This document shows, in pieces, positions 23,166 through 32,625 of a DNA stretch of 33,446 nt. The translations under genes were made by a program, and so were the position numbers. This DNA is from Mageeibacillus sp. UBA4314 (GTDB lineage Bacteria > Bacillota > Clostridia > Saccharofermentanales > Saccharofermentanaceae), in assembly GCA_002394605.1 (NCBI GenBank), contig DGUI01000034.1, forward strand, positions 1-33,446. The letters run 5' to 3'. The number at the start of each line of letters is the position of its first letter. The stretch's first letter is position 1. The notes under the pieces are model-generated. The model was not told where the DNA came from. It was given only the letters and a program-made list of their open reading frames with translations, and did not search any database.

Positions 23166-25871
23166 ATGCATGATAAAAATCGTAAGAGGATAGCTGTCCT
23201 TATCGGACACCCGGAAGAATACTCCCACACACTTTTCCTTAATGGTTTTCTTGAGGAAGCACTTAAACTTGATTACGATGTCGCTGTTTTCTCGATGTAT
23301 ATCAAGTATCAGAATACACAGGCGCGCGCCTTCGGAGATTCATCCATCTTCAAGCTCGTATCATACGATAAGTTTGACTGCATTGTTGTGCTTGCTGATA
23401 CCATCCAGACCAAGGGCGTATCTGAACAGATCGAAGAGGACCTTCATGCCAATTACAATGGCAAGGTTATCTTCGTCGATCAGGACAGCAAATATTATCC
23501 TTCCATCAACATAGATAATTACGCACCGGAGAAGGCTGTCATAGACCACCTGATCGAGAAGCACGGCATGAGGGACATAGCTTTCCTCACTGGCAAATCA
23601 TGGCATCCCCATTCGATAATAAGGCTTAATGCATATAAGGATTCCCTTGCCGAACACGGCATAGAGTATAACGAGAACAGAGTATTCTATGGAGACTTCT
23701 GGTACACGAGCGGCGAGAGTCTTGCCGACAGCCTTATCAAGAGCTCTGATAAGCTTCCCGAAGCGGTCGCATGCGCTAATGACTGCATGGCGTTGGGTTT
23801 TGCGAAGGTAATGACAGCAGCGGGCTATTCCATACCGGAAGACATTGCGATAGTCGGATGTGATTCCAACAATGAGGGCAGGCATTCGCCGATCCCCCTG
23901 ACTTCGGTTCCGATCGCTTCTGAAGAATTGGGCAGGAACACCGCTCATATGGCAGATTCGTTCATTACGGGCAAAGAATACAAGGAGATCCACTCCGTTC
24001 CTGAGCTGTTCATCGGAGGAACCTGCGGCTGCGGCTGTGATAGTGCAAAACCGGCGTATTTCTTAAGGTCATCATGGGATACGGAACTGTCGCTTGCCAC
24101 GATCTTCTCACCTTTCAATACTATGGATGAGGATCTTATCGCGCAGACTTCCCTTACCGGGCTTTTAGGGTCCATTTTCAGTTCCATTCACATGATCCGT
24201 GGTTTTGACAGTTTCAACATGTGCCTTAATCCGTCGCTCGGCGATGCAGATACGTGCTTTGAAGACAGGATAATGCATGTCATCAGGTGCGGTAACGAAC
24301 AGGAGAATAATGACAGGATATTAAGCGACACATCCTTTACGAAGGATCTGATGCTTCCGGAACTTTACGAAGAGCGGGAGAATCCTTCTGTCTTCTACTT
24401 CTTCCCTCTCTTCTATGATGACAGCATCTTCGGTTATACTGCTGTCAGATTTGACAACAGGGTCGTTCCCATATCGCCTGAATACCGCGCGTGGCTCCGG
24501 AGCGTATGCAGAGGCATCGAGTGCTACAAGAGAAGCGATGCCCTGATCAGGAGCAGCAAGATCGCGCGAAAGGGTATCACGACAGATATCCTTACCGGTC
24601 TGATGAACTACAGGGGATTCATCGAACAGGCTGATACGTTCCTGCACCTCATGAACAACAACGGCGGCCACATGGGTGCTCTCGCAGTAGACATCAAGAA
24701 CCTGGCGCACATCAATGATACATATGGCCGTCAGGAAGGCGACCGGGCGATCATATATGTTGCCAATGCACTGGAGAGCCTCTTCTCTTCGCGCAACTGC
24801 ATCTGCTTCAGACCCGGAGATGATGAGATCGTTGCCCTCCGTATAACAAGCGCTCCCGGAGACCATGAGCTTCTCGAAGAGAAGGAGAAGCTGATGAAGA
24901 TCATAGAAGAGCATAACAGTTCTTCTGAGTATGATATAGATCTGTATTTCGGGATCGAGACCGGAACCCCCTCTTCGTCTGAGGAAGTCGAGCGTCTTGT
25001 AAATGTTGCGATCAGTAATAAGAACAGCAATAAGGCGCTTGCGCTGACGTTATCCAACAGATCTCTGACTGATGAAGAGATGCAGGTTGCCAAGGTCGTA
25101 TTACTCGTTCTCGACAATAATAAGATGACTTATCACTTCCAGCCTATAGTTGATGCAAGGACCGGTAAGATCTACTCATATGAAGCACTTATGAGACCTG
25201 ATGTTACTCCCTATCTCCCGCCGCCGGTGATTCTGAGATACGCTGAATTCTATAACAGGCTGTACGACGTTGAGAGACTGACATTTGCTAATGTCATCAG
25301 TGTAATGGAGGCGCATAAGGCGATACTTGCTGACGGCAAGAAAGTATTCATCAATTCCATTCCCGGATATATCCTGTCTGATAATGACATCAAGATGCTG
25401 GAAGATTATGTATCCAGGATGCCCGGTTCCATCGTTGTTGAACTCACGGAGCGTTCTGAGGTATCCGATGACAAGCTCGATCATATGAAGAAGACCTATG
25501 CAAGGATCGGTGTCGAGACAGCGGTTGATGATTACGGTACGGGTTATTCCAACATATCCAATCTGCTCAGATATACCCCTGATTACGTGAAGATCGACCG
25601 TGAACTCCTGTCGGGCATCCAAGACAGTCCGCAGAAGCAGCATTTCGTGAAGGATATCATCGAATTCTCGCATGATAACGGGATCAAGGCTCTTGCGGAA
25701 GGCGTTGAGACGAGTGATGAATTAAGGACAGTACTGGCTCTGGGCGTCGATCTTGTTCAGGGATATTATCTGGCGATGCCTGCAAAGGACATGGTCCAGT
25801 CGATCAATTCGCTAGTCGTGGATGAGATCAAGCGCTTTGCAAAGCTGAAGGGATCGCATAAGGAGGGCTGA
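23166..25871 (+). CDS. LacI-type ligand sensor fused to degenerate GGDEF and EAL (c-di-GMP phosphodiesterase)
   Basis: The 901-residue protein has no signal peptide, membrane segment or DNA-binding helix. Residues 1-285 are a periplasmic-binding-protein-like domain of LacI type (RIAVLIGHPEE, ILTSVP-like PIPLTSVPIASEELG, DIAIVGCDSNNEG), ending in a cysteine cluster GTCGCGC. A linker of about 150 residues follows. The GGDEF domain (about 470-620) reads RPGDDEI at the active site, so it probably does not make c-di-GMP. The EAL domain (about 650-895) keeps YEALMRPD, FINSIPG, ELTERSE, VDDYGTGYSN, VKIDREL, LAEGVET and QGYYLAMP, so it should hydrolyse c-di-GMP. The ligand is unknown, possibly a sugar. 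It is a cytoplasmic sensor enzyme. Confidence 0.92.
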   Translation: MHDKNRKRIAVLIGHPEEYSHTLFLNGFLEEALKLDYDVAVFSMYIKYQNTQARAFGDSSIFKLVSYDKFDCIVVLADTIQTKGVSEQIEEDLHANYNGKVIFVDQDSKYYPSINIDNYAPEKAVIDHLIEKHGMRDIAFLTGKSWHPHSIIRLNAYKDSLAEHGIEYNENRVFYGDFWYTSGESLADSLIKSSDKLPEAVACANDCMALGFAKVMTAAGYSIPEDIAIVGCDSNNEGRHSPIPLTSVPIASEELGRNTAHMADSFITGKEYKEIHSVPELFIGGTCGCGCDSAKPAYFLRSSWDTELSLATIFSPFNTMDEDLIAQTSLTGLLGSIFSSIHMIRGFDSFNMCLNPSLGDADTCFEDRIMHVIRCGNEQENNDRILSDTSFTKDLMLPELYEERENPSVFYFFPLFYDDSIFGYTAVRFDNRVVPISPEYRAWLRSVCRGIECYKRSDALIRSSKIARKGITTDILTGLMNYRGFIEQADTFLHLMNNNGGHMGALAVDIKNLAHINDTYGRQEGDRAIIYVANALESLFSSRNCICFRPGDDEIVALRITSAPGDHELLEEKEKLMKIIEEHNSSSEYDIDLYFGIETGTPSSSEEVERLVNVAISNKNSNKALALTLSNRSLTDEEMQVAKVVLLVLDNNKMTYHFQPIVDARTGKIYSYEALMRPDVTPYLPPPVILRYAEFYNRLYDVERLTFANVISVMEAHKAILADGKKVFINSIPGYILSDNDIKMLEDYVSRMPGSIVVELTERSEVSDDKLDHMKKTYARIGVETAVDDYGTGYSNISNLLRYTPDYVKIDRELLSGIQDSPQKQHFVKDIIEFSHDNGIKALAEGVETSDELRTVLALGVDLVQGYYLAMPAKDMVQSINSLVVDEIKRFAKLKGSHKEG

Positions 25872-25889
25872 CCTAAGATCTTCCTCCAA

Positions 25890-26906
25890 TCAACTGATAT
25901 CTTTACCTGCGAGTATCTCTTTGTAGTCTTTGAGGTTCTTCTTGAGCAGTGAAGGAATATCAAGTTCATACGGGCATCTCGTCTTACAGATCCCGCATTC
26001 GATGCAGTTGTCGATCTTCATCATCTCTTCCTTCCAATGATCCGTAAGCCAGTTTCCGGAAGGAGCACGTCTTATCATCTGGCTCATCCTCGCGCACTGA
26101 TTGATCGTTATGTCAACAGTACAAGGCATGCAGTATCCGCAGCCCCTGCAGAATTCACCCAGGAGCTGTTTGCGGTCATTATCTATAAAAGCTCTGATCT
26201 CATCAGTCATACTGATATCTTTATCGAAGAAACCAAGCCACTCATCAAGTTCAGTCTCTCTCTGCACTCCCCATATCGGAAGCGCGTCATGTTCGCTCAT
26301 AAAAGCCATACAAGCCTTAGAATCTGTGAGAAGACCGCCTGATAAGCCCTTCATGGCAATAAAGCCCATGCCGGCCTTTGTACAGTCTTCAACGAGCTTT
26401 ATGTCACGTTCTGACGCAAGGTATGAGAACGGGAACTGCAATGTCTCATACAGACCGCTCTTCACGATATCCTCCGCCACACCGATCTTATGTGCGGTAA
26501 TCCCGATGTGCCTGATCTTACCTGCCTTCTTCGCCTCTGTCATGGCCTCATAGAGTTCACTTCCTTCGCCATAACATTCAGCAGCACAGTGAAGCTGATA
26601 GATATCGATGTAATCTGTCTTCAGGAGTCTCAGAGAAGTATCAAGATCCTCCCAAAACTTCTCCTTGGTAAGAGCCATGGTCTTGGAAGAGATAAAGACC
26701 TTGTCCCTCATTCCCTCGAAAGCTGCCCCCACCTTCTCCTCACTGTCGGAATAAGCCCTGGCAGTATCAAAGAACCTCATGCCTCCGTCATATGCCCTGC
26801 GCAAGAGCCTGACGGCATCATCTTTGCTGATCCTCTGGATCGGGAGAGCTCCGAAAGCATTCTGAGGTACTGTTATACCTGTTCGACCTAATGTGATATT
26901 ACGCAT
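25890..26906 (-). CDS. Aldo/keto reductase with C-terminal 4Fe-4S domain
   Basis: The 338-residue protein has an aldo/keto reductase barrel (residues 1 to about 230) with FFDTARAYSDSEEKVG holding catalytic Asp and Tyr, the Lys in SSKTM, and YIDIYQLHC. After it come CRGCGYCMPC (residues near 240-250) and, at the C-terminus, CIECGICKTRCPYEL, a ferredoxin-type 4Fe-4S site. Such fusions probably pass electrons between NAD(P)H and an iron-sulfur centre; the substrate is unknown. The ATG lies 9 nt beyond the stop of the lipoprotein gene, so both are likely in one transcript, though no good ribosome site is visible. It is convergent, with an 18-nt gap, to the EAL gene. Confidence 0.9.
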   Translation of the reverse strand: MRNITLGRTGITVPQNAFGALPIQRISKDDAVRLLRRAYDGGMRFFDTARAYSDSEEKVGAAFEGMRDKVFISSKTMALTKEKFWEDLDTSLRLLKTDYIDIYQLHCAAECYGEGSELYEAMTEAKKAGKIRHIGITAHKIGVAEDIVKSGLYETLQFPFSYLASERDIKLVEDCTKAGMGFIAMKGLSGGLLTDSKACMAFMSEHDALPIWGVQRETELDEWLGFFDKDISMTDEIRAFIDNDRKQLLGEFCRGCGYCMPCTVDITINQCARMSQMIRRAPSGNWLTDHWKEEMMKIDNCIECGICKTRCPYELDIPSLLKKNLKDYKEILAGKDIS

Positions 26907-26915
26907 TGATCCGGG

Positions 26916-27461
26916 TCACACGTTGGGATAACCCAATGCATCGATGATCTTGCCAACATCATCAGATGATTCCATGCCCTCAGGTATGATGATTATGATC
27001 TGGGAACCTGTAAAATAAAGTCCGCCGTATACACTTCCCGTTCTGAATCTATCACCGAAAACGGAAGTCTCCGGACTGTCACCGTTGATAACGATATATC
27101 CGCTGTCAGGTTCATTCAAGCTGATATACTTGCCTTTGAACCAGGAACTCTTATTGAAGTTATTCTGGAACTCATCGTATGACTTCTTGAACTGGGCAGC
27201 TGCATCCTTGGCATCCTTGCAGATGCTGACATTGATCCTGGCATTATTATACTTTGCAGTGATAACCGTAGCTGCAGGGGTTCCTGTGCTGCCGTCAGTC
27301 TCGGTTACATGGATATCCCCCTCACTGATGCTGAGCTTATCCTGCAAAAGAGATATCAGAGCATCTTTGTCATATGCCTTCATTCCCTTGCTGCATGCAG
27401 TAAACGACAGGAGCAGCACGATCGCCATTCCAAATGCGATGATCATTTTTGTTCCCTTCAT
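26916..27461 (-). CDS. Lipoprotein of unknown function
   Basis: The 181-residue protein has a lipoprotein signal with lipobox FTAC (about residues 20-23). The mature part includes VTAKYNNARINVSICKDAKDAAAQFKK-like alternating strands and a late IIIIIPEG tract, a pattern seen in many Clostridia lipoproteins of unknown role. A longer start is possible, but GGAGG 8 nt before the ATG at 27461 favours this one. It lies 42 nt after the Hpt gene and 9 nt before the reductase gene, so it may belong to the end of the phosphorelay transcript. Confidence 0.75.
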   Translation of the reverse strand: MKGTKMIIAFGMAIVLLLSFTACSKGMKAYDKDALISLLQDKLSISEGDIHVTETDGSTGTPAATVITAKYNNARINVSICKDAKDAAAQFKKSYDEFQNNFNKSSWFKGKYISLNEPDSGYIVINGDSPETSVFGDRFRTGSVYGGLYFTGSQIIIIIPEGMESSDDVGKIIDALGYPNV

Positions 27462-27503
27462 AAGATGACCCTCCGTCAAACTAAAATCGTTTTAATATTA
27501 TCA

Positions 27504-27845
27504 TTACCCAATCAGGTCGGCAAGTTCAGACTTCTTCTGCCTGATCGTCTCAAGATAAGGCTTATAATCAACATCACTCCCGTTCCGCAGGAGTTCCGTG
27601 ATCTCATAGACAGGCTCATAGATCGGGGTAAGTGCCAGATTACCGAGTACGCCCTTGAGTGAATGCGCAGCACCAAATGCTGCACCAAGATCCCCTGCTG
27701 CGACCGCCTCCTCAAGCGTTTCAAAATTCTTATCCTCCAGCACTTTACCGATGAGCTTAAAATAAAACCCTTCATTACCCATGCAGCGTGTCAGGCCGTC
27801 ATCGGTGTTTGCGCCAAACTGCTTAAGTGCATCAATAGTCAGCAT
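27504..27845 (-). CDS. Histidine phosphotransfer (Hpt) protein
   Basis: The 113-residue protein is a lone Hpt domain: a helical bundle with the phosphorylated His in AAHSLKGVLGNL (near residue 61). It should move a phosphoryl group between receiver domains. It is the last of four overlapping genes; its ATG shares one base with the stop of the REC-GGDEF-EAL gene (TGATG). The hybrid kinase encoded two genes upstream has two receivers but no Hpt, so this protein is the natural link from kinase receivers to the receiver of the EAL protein. Confidence 0.9.
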   Translation of the reverse strand: MLTIDALKQFGANTDDGLTRCMGNEGFYFKLIGKVLEDKNFETLEEAVAAGDLGAAFGAAHSLKGVLGNLALTPIYEPVYEITELLRNGSDVDYKPYLETIRQKKSELADLIG

Positions 27846-29515
27846 CAGTTCTCACCCTCCTTTAAGATCTTTATGAACTCGTCAGCCGGTACCGGCTTTG
27901 AGAAATAGTAACCCTGTATTATGGTACACCCGAGTTTCTTAAGTGCCAGATACTGTTCCTCTGTCTCAACACCCTCTGCAATGACAGGCACTCCGAGGTA
28001 CTCGGCGATATCTATGACTATGCTGATCATCCTCGTATCATTATGCTTGTCGAAAGCATTCCTGATGAACTTCATGTCAAGCTTCAGCGCATCAATCGGG
28101 AGTTCAGAGATCATGTTCAGCGAAGAATATCCGGATCCGAAATCATCCATCTCGATGAAGAACCCGTGGTCACGGAGTTCCTTTACCCTTCCTACGATCT
28201 GATCGGCATCGCTTACATAAGCAGACTCTGTGATCTCAAGATAAATGTCTTTCTTTGTTATGCCGGATTCCTCTACGATCCTCTCGAAAGTGTCGACCAG
28301 GTTAGGATCATACATCTCTGCCCTGGACAGGTTGACAGATACCGGAACGGAGATTCCCAGGCGCTTTTTCCAGTCAGCTATCTGCTCAGCCGTGCTCCGC
28401 CAGATGTATTCATCGAGCTGCGCGATCAGGCCATCCTCTTCGAACAGAGGTATAAACTTGCCCGGAGAGATCATTCCGATAGCGGGATGGAACCACCTGA
28501 CGAGAGCCTCAGCACTCGATAAGACAGGCTTATCCCCGCGGACATCGTATTTGGGCTGGAAGAACACCTTGAACTGCCGCTCTTCAAGAGCCTTGGGGAA
28601 CTCATCGACCAACTGCTCGTTGAAGAGTTCCTTCTCCAACAATTCTTCATCATAAGTGCTGACATAAACGGAATAATTATTGCGTATCTTGTCTGCTGCG
28701 ATCTTGGCACGCGCAAAGCGTACCTGAATGTCGATCTTCTTATCACAGGATGCGTAGACTCCCAAGCGGAGCTTGATCGTCGTAGCAAGTTCTGAGCACG
28801 AAGCCATGATCTTCTCCACCATCTCAGTATAATCATCATGATGATGACAATAAACAAGGAACGTATCAGCGATCTTCCTGCATACGACACAATCCTGATC
28901 AGAGAAAACAGACGTCAGACAGCAGGCGATCTTCTTCAATATCTCATCACCCTTGGCCATGCCGAAGCGCTCGTTCAACACATGGAAATGATCTACGTCA
29001 AAGCAGAGTGCATCCATGTCAGTTGAAGGATGATACTTATCAAACTGTTCACCGTAACGGTAGAAATACTCGCGTGTGTAAAGCCCGGTCAGCGCATCAC
29101 GCTCAGTCGCTGTAATGATCTGACGGTCTTCAGCAAGTTCGATAGAACGCGAGATCCTCGCCTTGATGACATCAGGCTGGGGATAAGGCTTCGGGATAAA
29201 GTCAGACGCACCCTTGTTAAGGCTCTCGACTTCAGATTCCTGGTCAGAAGTAAGGACAATGATCGGTATTCCCTTCGTATCCGGATCTTCCTTTATTCGC
29301 GGCAGAAGTTCCAATCCCGTGAGCTTAGGCATGTTAAGATCGAGCAGGATCAGAGACAGTGTCTTGCGGTTCTGACTGATCAGTTCATAAGCAGTCTCAC
29401 CGTCTTCTGCTTCGATGATATCGTATTCATCATCAAGGATATTCTTCAGAAGTTCGCGGTTGATATACTCGTCTTCTGCTACCAGTATCCGGCGCTTACC
29501 ACTTGATAGTCTCAT
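27845..29515 (-). CDS. Response regulator with degenerate GGDEF and EAL domains
   Basis: The 556-residue protein begins with a receiver domain (about 8-130) with phosphoacceptor Asp59 in LILLDLNMP and Lys in PKPY. A GGDEF domain follows (about 145-300) whose active site reads CRKIADTF instead of GGDEF, so it is probably inactive. The EAL domain (about 315-550) keeps SAEALVRW, VNLSRAEM, EITESAY, MDDFGSGYSS, LKLDMKF, IAEGVET and QGYYFSKP, so it should degrade c-di-GMP when switched by phosphorylation. The ATG overlaps the stop of the hybrid kinase gene by 4 bp (ATGA), and the Hpt gene follows by a 1-bp overlap. Confidence 0.93.
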   Translation of the reverse strand: MRLSSGKRRILVAEDEYINRELLKNILDDEYDIIEAEDGETAYELISQNRKTLSLILLDLNMPKLTGLELLPRIKEDPDTKGIPIIVLTSDQESEVESLNKGASDFIPKPYPQPDVIKARISRSIELAEDRQIITATERDALTGLYTREYFYRYGEQFDKYHPSTDMDALCFDVDHFHVLNERFGMAKGDEILKKIACCLTSVFSDQDCVVCRKIADTFLVYCHHHDDYTEMVEKIMASCSELATTIKLRLGVYASCDKKIDIQVRFARAKIAADKIRNNYSVYVSTYDEELLEKELFNEQLVDEFPKALEERQFKVFFQPKYDVRGDKPVLSSAEALVRWFHPAIGMISPGKFIPLFEEDGLIAQLDEYIWRSTAEQIADWKKRLGISVPVSVNLSRAEMYDPNLVDTFERIVEESGITKKDIYLEITESAYVSDADQIVGRVKELRDHGFFIEMDDFGSGYSSLNMISELPIDALKLDMKFIRNAFDKHNDTRMISIVIDIAEYLGVPVIAEGVETEEQYLALKKLGCTIIQGYYFSKPVPADEFIKILKEGEN

Positions 29516-32500
29516 GTATTGCTACCTCCATCATCGTGATCTGTATTCTTGATAAGGCTCTCCAAAGTATCGAAGAGGACCTCGGGCTGTATCGGTTTAG
29601 TTAGATGCGCATTAAGACCGGCCTGCAATGACCTCTGCACATCCTCGTCAAATGCATTCGCAGTCAGTGCGATGATGGGTATGTCTTTACAGTCTTTCCT
29701 GTCCATCGCACGTATGTGTCTCGTTGCTTCAAGACCGTCCATCTCAGGCATGCGCACATCCATCAGGATCGCTGCATAATAACCTTCAGGATGCTTTGCA
29801 AAAAGATCTACTGCGATCTTTCCGTTCTCAGCAACATCAGATATGATCTCGCGGCTCTCAAGTATCATCTGGAGTATCTCGGAATTGACTTCAACGTCTT
29901 CGGCAACAAGAACACGTAGACCTGTAAGATCAACTTTGGTAATACCCTTTGGAGCCTGCTTCTTCAGTGATGCAGACTTGAATTCTTCGATGACATTTGC
30001 CGCGAACAGAGGCTTTGCAATAAAGCTGTCAACGCCTGCTGCTGCAGCCTCTTCCAATATGTCATCCCACTTATATGCCGTAAGGATGATGATGGCTGAT
30101 TCGTTGCCGACTATCTCACGTATCTTCCTTGTCGTCTCAACGCCGTCCATCCCAGGCATCTGCCAGTCAACGAGGATGAGATTATAAGGTTCATGGCGCA
30201 CATGACGGAGCTTCACCATCTCGATGCCTTCCTCTCCGCTCGTTGCGACCTCAGCAGCAATGCCGGCCTGCTCGAGAACAAGCTTTGCATGTTCGCCTGC
30301 AACGGGATCATCGTCGATGATCAGTACCGACATGTCACCGGGATGGATATTCAAGTCTTCATCAACAGTATCCTTGCGGTCAGAATCAGTCAGCGTAACG
30401 GAAACTGTAAACGTCGTTCCTTCGCCCTTCTTGCTGTCAACGCTGATCGAGCCGTTCATCATTTCGATGATGTTCTTGGTGATCGCCAAGCCAAGGCCTG
30501 ATGACCCGTACTTATTAGTTGCCGTCGCATCCTCCTGCGCGAAAGTATCGAAGATGTGCGGTAGGAATTCTTCACTCATTCCGATGCCGTTATCCTTAAT
30601 GACGAACTGCAGCGTTGTCCTGTCGTCAAACTGTGCGGTCCTCTGGATGGTCAGGGAAATGTCTCCGCCTTCAGGGGTAAACTTAACGGCGTTGCCCAAG
30701 ATATTGATGAGCACCTGTCTCAGCTTCATGTTATCGCCGATGTAGTAATCATCAACCTGTCCCATGATGTTGCAGCTGTAGTTCTGTCTCTTTTCAAGGC
30801 ACTGGCCGCTGAACATCGTGTTGATTGATTCGAGCATCTTCGAGAAAGAGAACTCTTCATTCTTCAGGATCATGCGTCCCGATTCGATCCTCGACATGTC
30901 GAGGATGTCGTTAATTAGGTTCAGGAGGTGCTCAGCTGACGTTCCGATCTTGGTCAGATATTCCTTCGTCTTCTCAGGTGTCTCAGGATCGTTAAGAGCA
31001 ATGTTATCAAGACCGATGATCGCATTCATCGGCGTTCTTATCTCATGGCTCATGCTGGACAGGAATGCAGTCTTCGCTTTATTGGCCTGCTCAGCTGACC
31101 TTAAAGCATCACCAAGAGCTTCCTGCTGTGCCATGTTCTCACGCATCTCAGTATCGATTACGGTCAGGCCGAGACCTATCGCATGAACGCGGTGATCCTC
31201 GCGGTCTTCAAGATGGCGTACACCTGCCACTCTGATCATCTCATAGTATTCACGGCCGCCGCGCTTTGCCAGATAGCGGTAAGCAAGAATCGGCTCCTTG
31301 GAAAGTCCCTCACGGATATTATCGGGATCGATGAAGTTCAGGAATCCCTCACGGTAACTGTCTTCAACGGAGTGCTCGGCATACCAGGTAAAACGCTCGC
31401 GATAAGGGAACTTGATCCCTTCCTTCGTCTGATCATTATCCTTGGAATCGCCTCTGTAGCAGACGCCTTCATTGGCGTCCAGATCGATGTAATATACGCT
31501 TCTGTAATCGGAAGACATAGCAGTGATCATGCTGTCCTGAACAGTCCTTTTCTTCTCTTCCTCAAGGAGCTTTGACTGCAGAGAGAGCTTCTCTTCCATC
31601 TGCTCCTGCTTGACGCGGTTCTCAGCTTCGGAAGTCTGTTTCTCGATCGACAGACGTGCATTCTTACGGATCTGAACGATGATGAAGAAGAACATCCCTG
31701 CAAGTATGAGAGCTCCAACAACAGACTGAATGAGGCTTCTTATTACTATGCTCCTTGATACGGGATTGATCTGATCAGCAATGACAGTCTCGCGGATCAG
31801 GTATGTCAGCATCCAGTCAGTTCCGGATACGGGAACAAAACTGAGAGTCTCCGTCGTGCCATTGTAAGTAAATGTTACTTCACCCCTCGTTCCGCTTCCA
31901 AAAGCATTTGCAAAATCCTCATAAGTACCTGTGCTGAACTTGGCATTCTTCATGGCATCAAGCAGATTATCCTCTACTGCAAGACCGCCGAGGTACACGT
32001 TTGTCAGGGCAACGCCGTCTCTCGCATAGATGTTGCAGAATGTCGTGTCAGAATCTTCTGACTGCATCGATATTCCCTGGAGCATCTCGTTCATGTCGAT
32101 CTCCATGAAGCACGCTTTGAATGGTTTGCCCTGCAAATCCTTATCGCTTACGGGAACTGCAATGATGACCTTTTTTTCTGTGGTCTCGAGATTCAGGATC
32201 GAGATCTCAGGTCCGGCTATGGTCTTGTAATCAAAATGGTAATCATCGATATTCGTCTGTGTTCCAAGCGAAGTGTATATCAACCCTTCTTCATCGACGA
32301 AAGCAAACTTCTCAAGCTTATAAATTCTCTTCATCCTCGCCTGGTAGGCCTGGAGGTGTTCCATGTCAGCCAGGTTCTCAGGTTCCATGAGTTCAAGAGC
32401 GACCTTCAGGTCTTCGATCTTCTTGTTCAGGTTCGCAGATACGACCTGCTCTCTTCTTCCTGCCAATTCATCAAGATACAGAAGGCTGACTGACTCTACT

Positions 32501-32625
32501 GCCTTCTCAGTATCCTTAGTCGCAAGTACGCCGGACAATACTGTTCCTACCGTCATGACAAGAAGGAAGATGATGCTTCCTATAACCGCTATCGTGACTG
32601 TACTCTTACTGCCCAAGCTTCTCAT
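29512..32625 (-). CDS. Hybrid sensor histidine kinase with two receiver domains
   Basis: The 1037-residue protein has an N-terminal membrane segment (about 8-33), a large outer sensor to about 290 that looks like a dCache domain (YIWRS-free, with LEKFAFVDEEGLIYTSLG and VPVSGTDWMLTYLI), a second membrane segment (about 297-320), a coiled coil and a PAS-like region. HisKA with His527 in SSMSHEIRTPM, HATPase_c (GSSGLGLAITKNI), then two receivers (LVDWQMPGMDG near 820 and MDVRMPEMDG near 957) complete it. It probably senses a small molecule outside the cell. Its ATG overlaps the stop of the upstream chimeric gene by 4 bp. Confidence 0.94.
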   Translation of the reverse strand: MRSLGSKSTVTIAVIGSIIFLLVMTVGTVLSGVLATKDTEKAVESVSLLYLDELAGRREQVVSANLNKKIEDLKVALELMEPENLADMEHLQAYQARMKRIYKLEKFAFVDEEGLIYTSLGTQTNIDDYHFDYKTIAGPEISILNLETTEKKVIIAVPVSDKDLQGKPFKACFMEIDMNEMLQGISMQSEDSDTTFCNIYARDGVALTNVYLGGLAVEDNLLDAMKNAKFSTGTYEDFANAFGSGTRGEVTFTYNGTTETLSFVPVSGTDWMLTYLIRETVIADQINPVSRSIVIRSLIQSVVGALILAGMFFFIIVQIRKNARLSIEKQTSEAENRVKQEQMEEKLSLQSKLLEEEKKRTVQDSMITAMSSDYRSVYYIDLDANEGVCYRGDSKDNDQTKEGIKFPYRERFTWYAEHSVEDSYREGFLNFIDPDNIREGLSKEPILAYRYLAKRGGREYYEMIRVAGVRHLEDREDHRVHAIGLGLTVIDTEMRENMAQQEALGDALRSAEQANKAKTAFLSSMSHEIRTPMNAIIGLDNIALNDPETPEKTKEYLTKIGTSAEHLLNLINDILDMSRIESGRMILKNEEFSFSKMLESINTMFSGQCLEKRQNYSCNIMGQVDDYYIGDNMKLRQVLINILGNAVKFTPEGGDISLTIQRTAQFDDRTTLQFVIKDNGIGMSEEFLPHIFDTFAQEDATATNKYGSSGLGLAITKNIIEMMNGSISVDSKKGEGTTFTVSVTLTDSDRKDTVDEDLNIHPGDMSVLIIDDDPVAGEHAKLVLEQAGIAAEVATSGEEGIEMVKLRHVRHEPYNLILVDWQMPGMDGVETTRKIREIVGNESAIIILTAYKWDDILEEAAAAGVDSFIAKPLFAANVIEEFKSASLKKQAPKGITKVDLTGLRVLVAEDVEVNSEILQMILESREIISDVAENGKIAVDLFAKHPEGYYAAILMDVRMPEMDGLEATRHIRAMDRKDCKDIPIIALTANAFDEDVQRSLQAGLNAHLTKPIQPEVLFDTLESLIKNTDHDDGGSNT
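29515..29655 (-). repeat. Repeat unit A: receiver-domain tail inside the hybrid kinase gene
   Basis: The last 47 codons of the hybrid kinase (from AFDEDVQRSLQAG to the end) are a diverged copy of the last 46 codons of the upstream gene at 32622-32762, in the same orientation about 3.1 kb apart. Shared blocks such as AGATGCGCATT and GACCTCTG are visible at DNA level. Confidence 0.7.
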
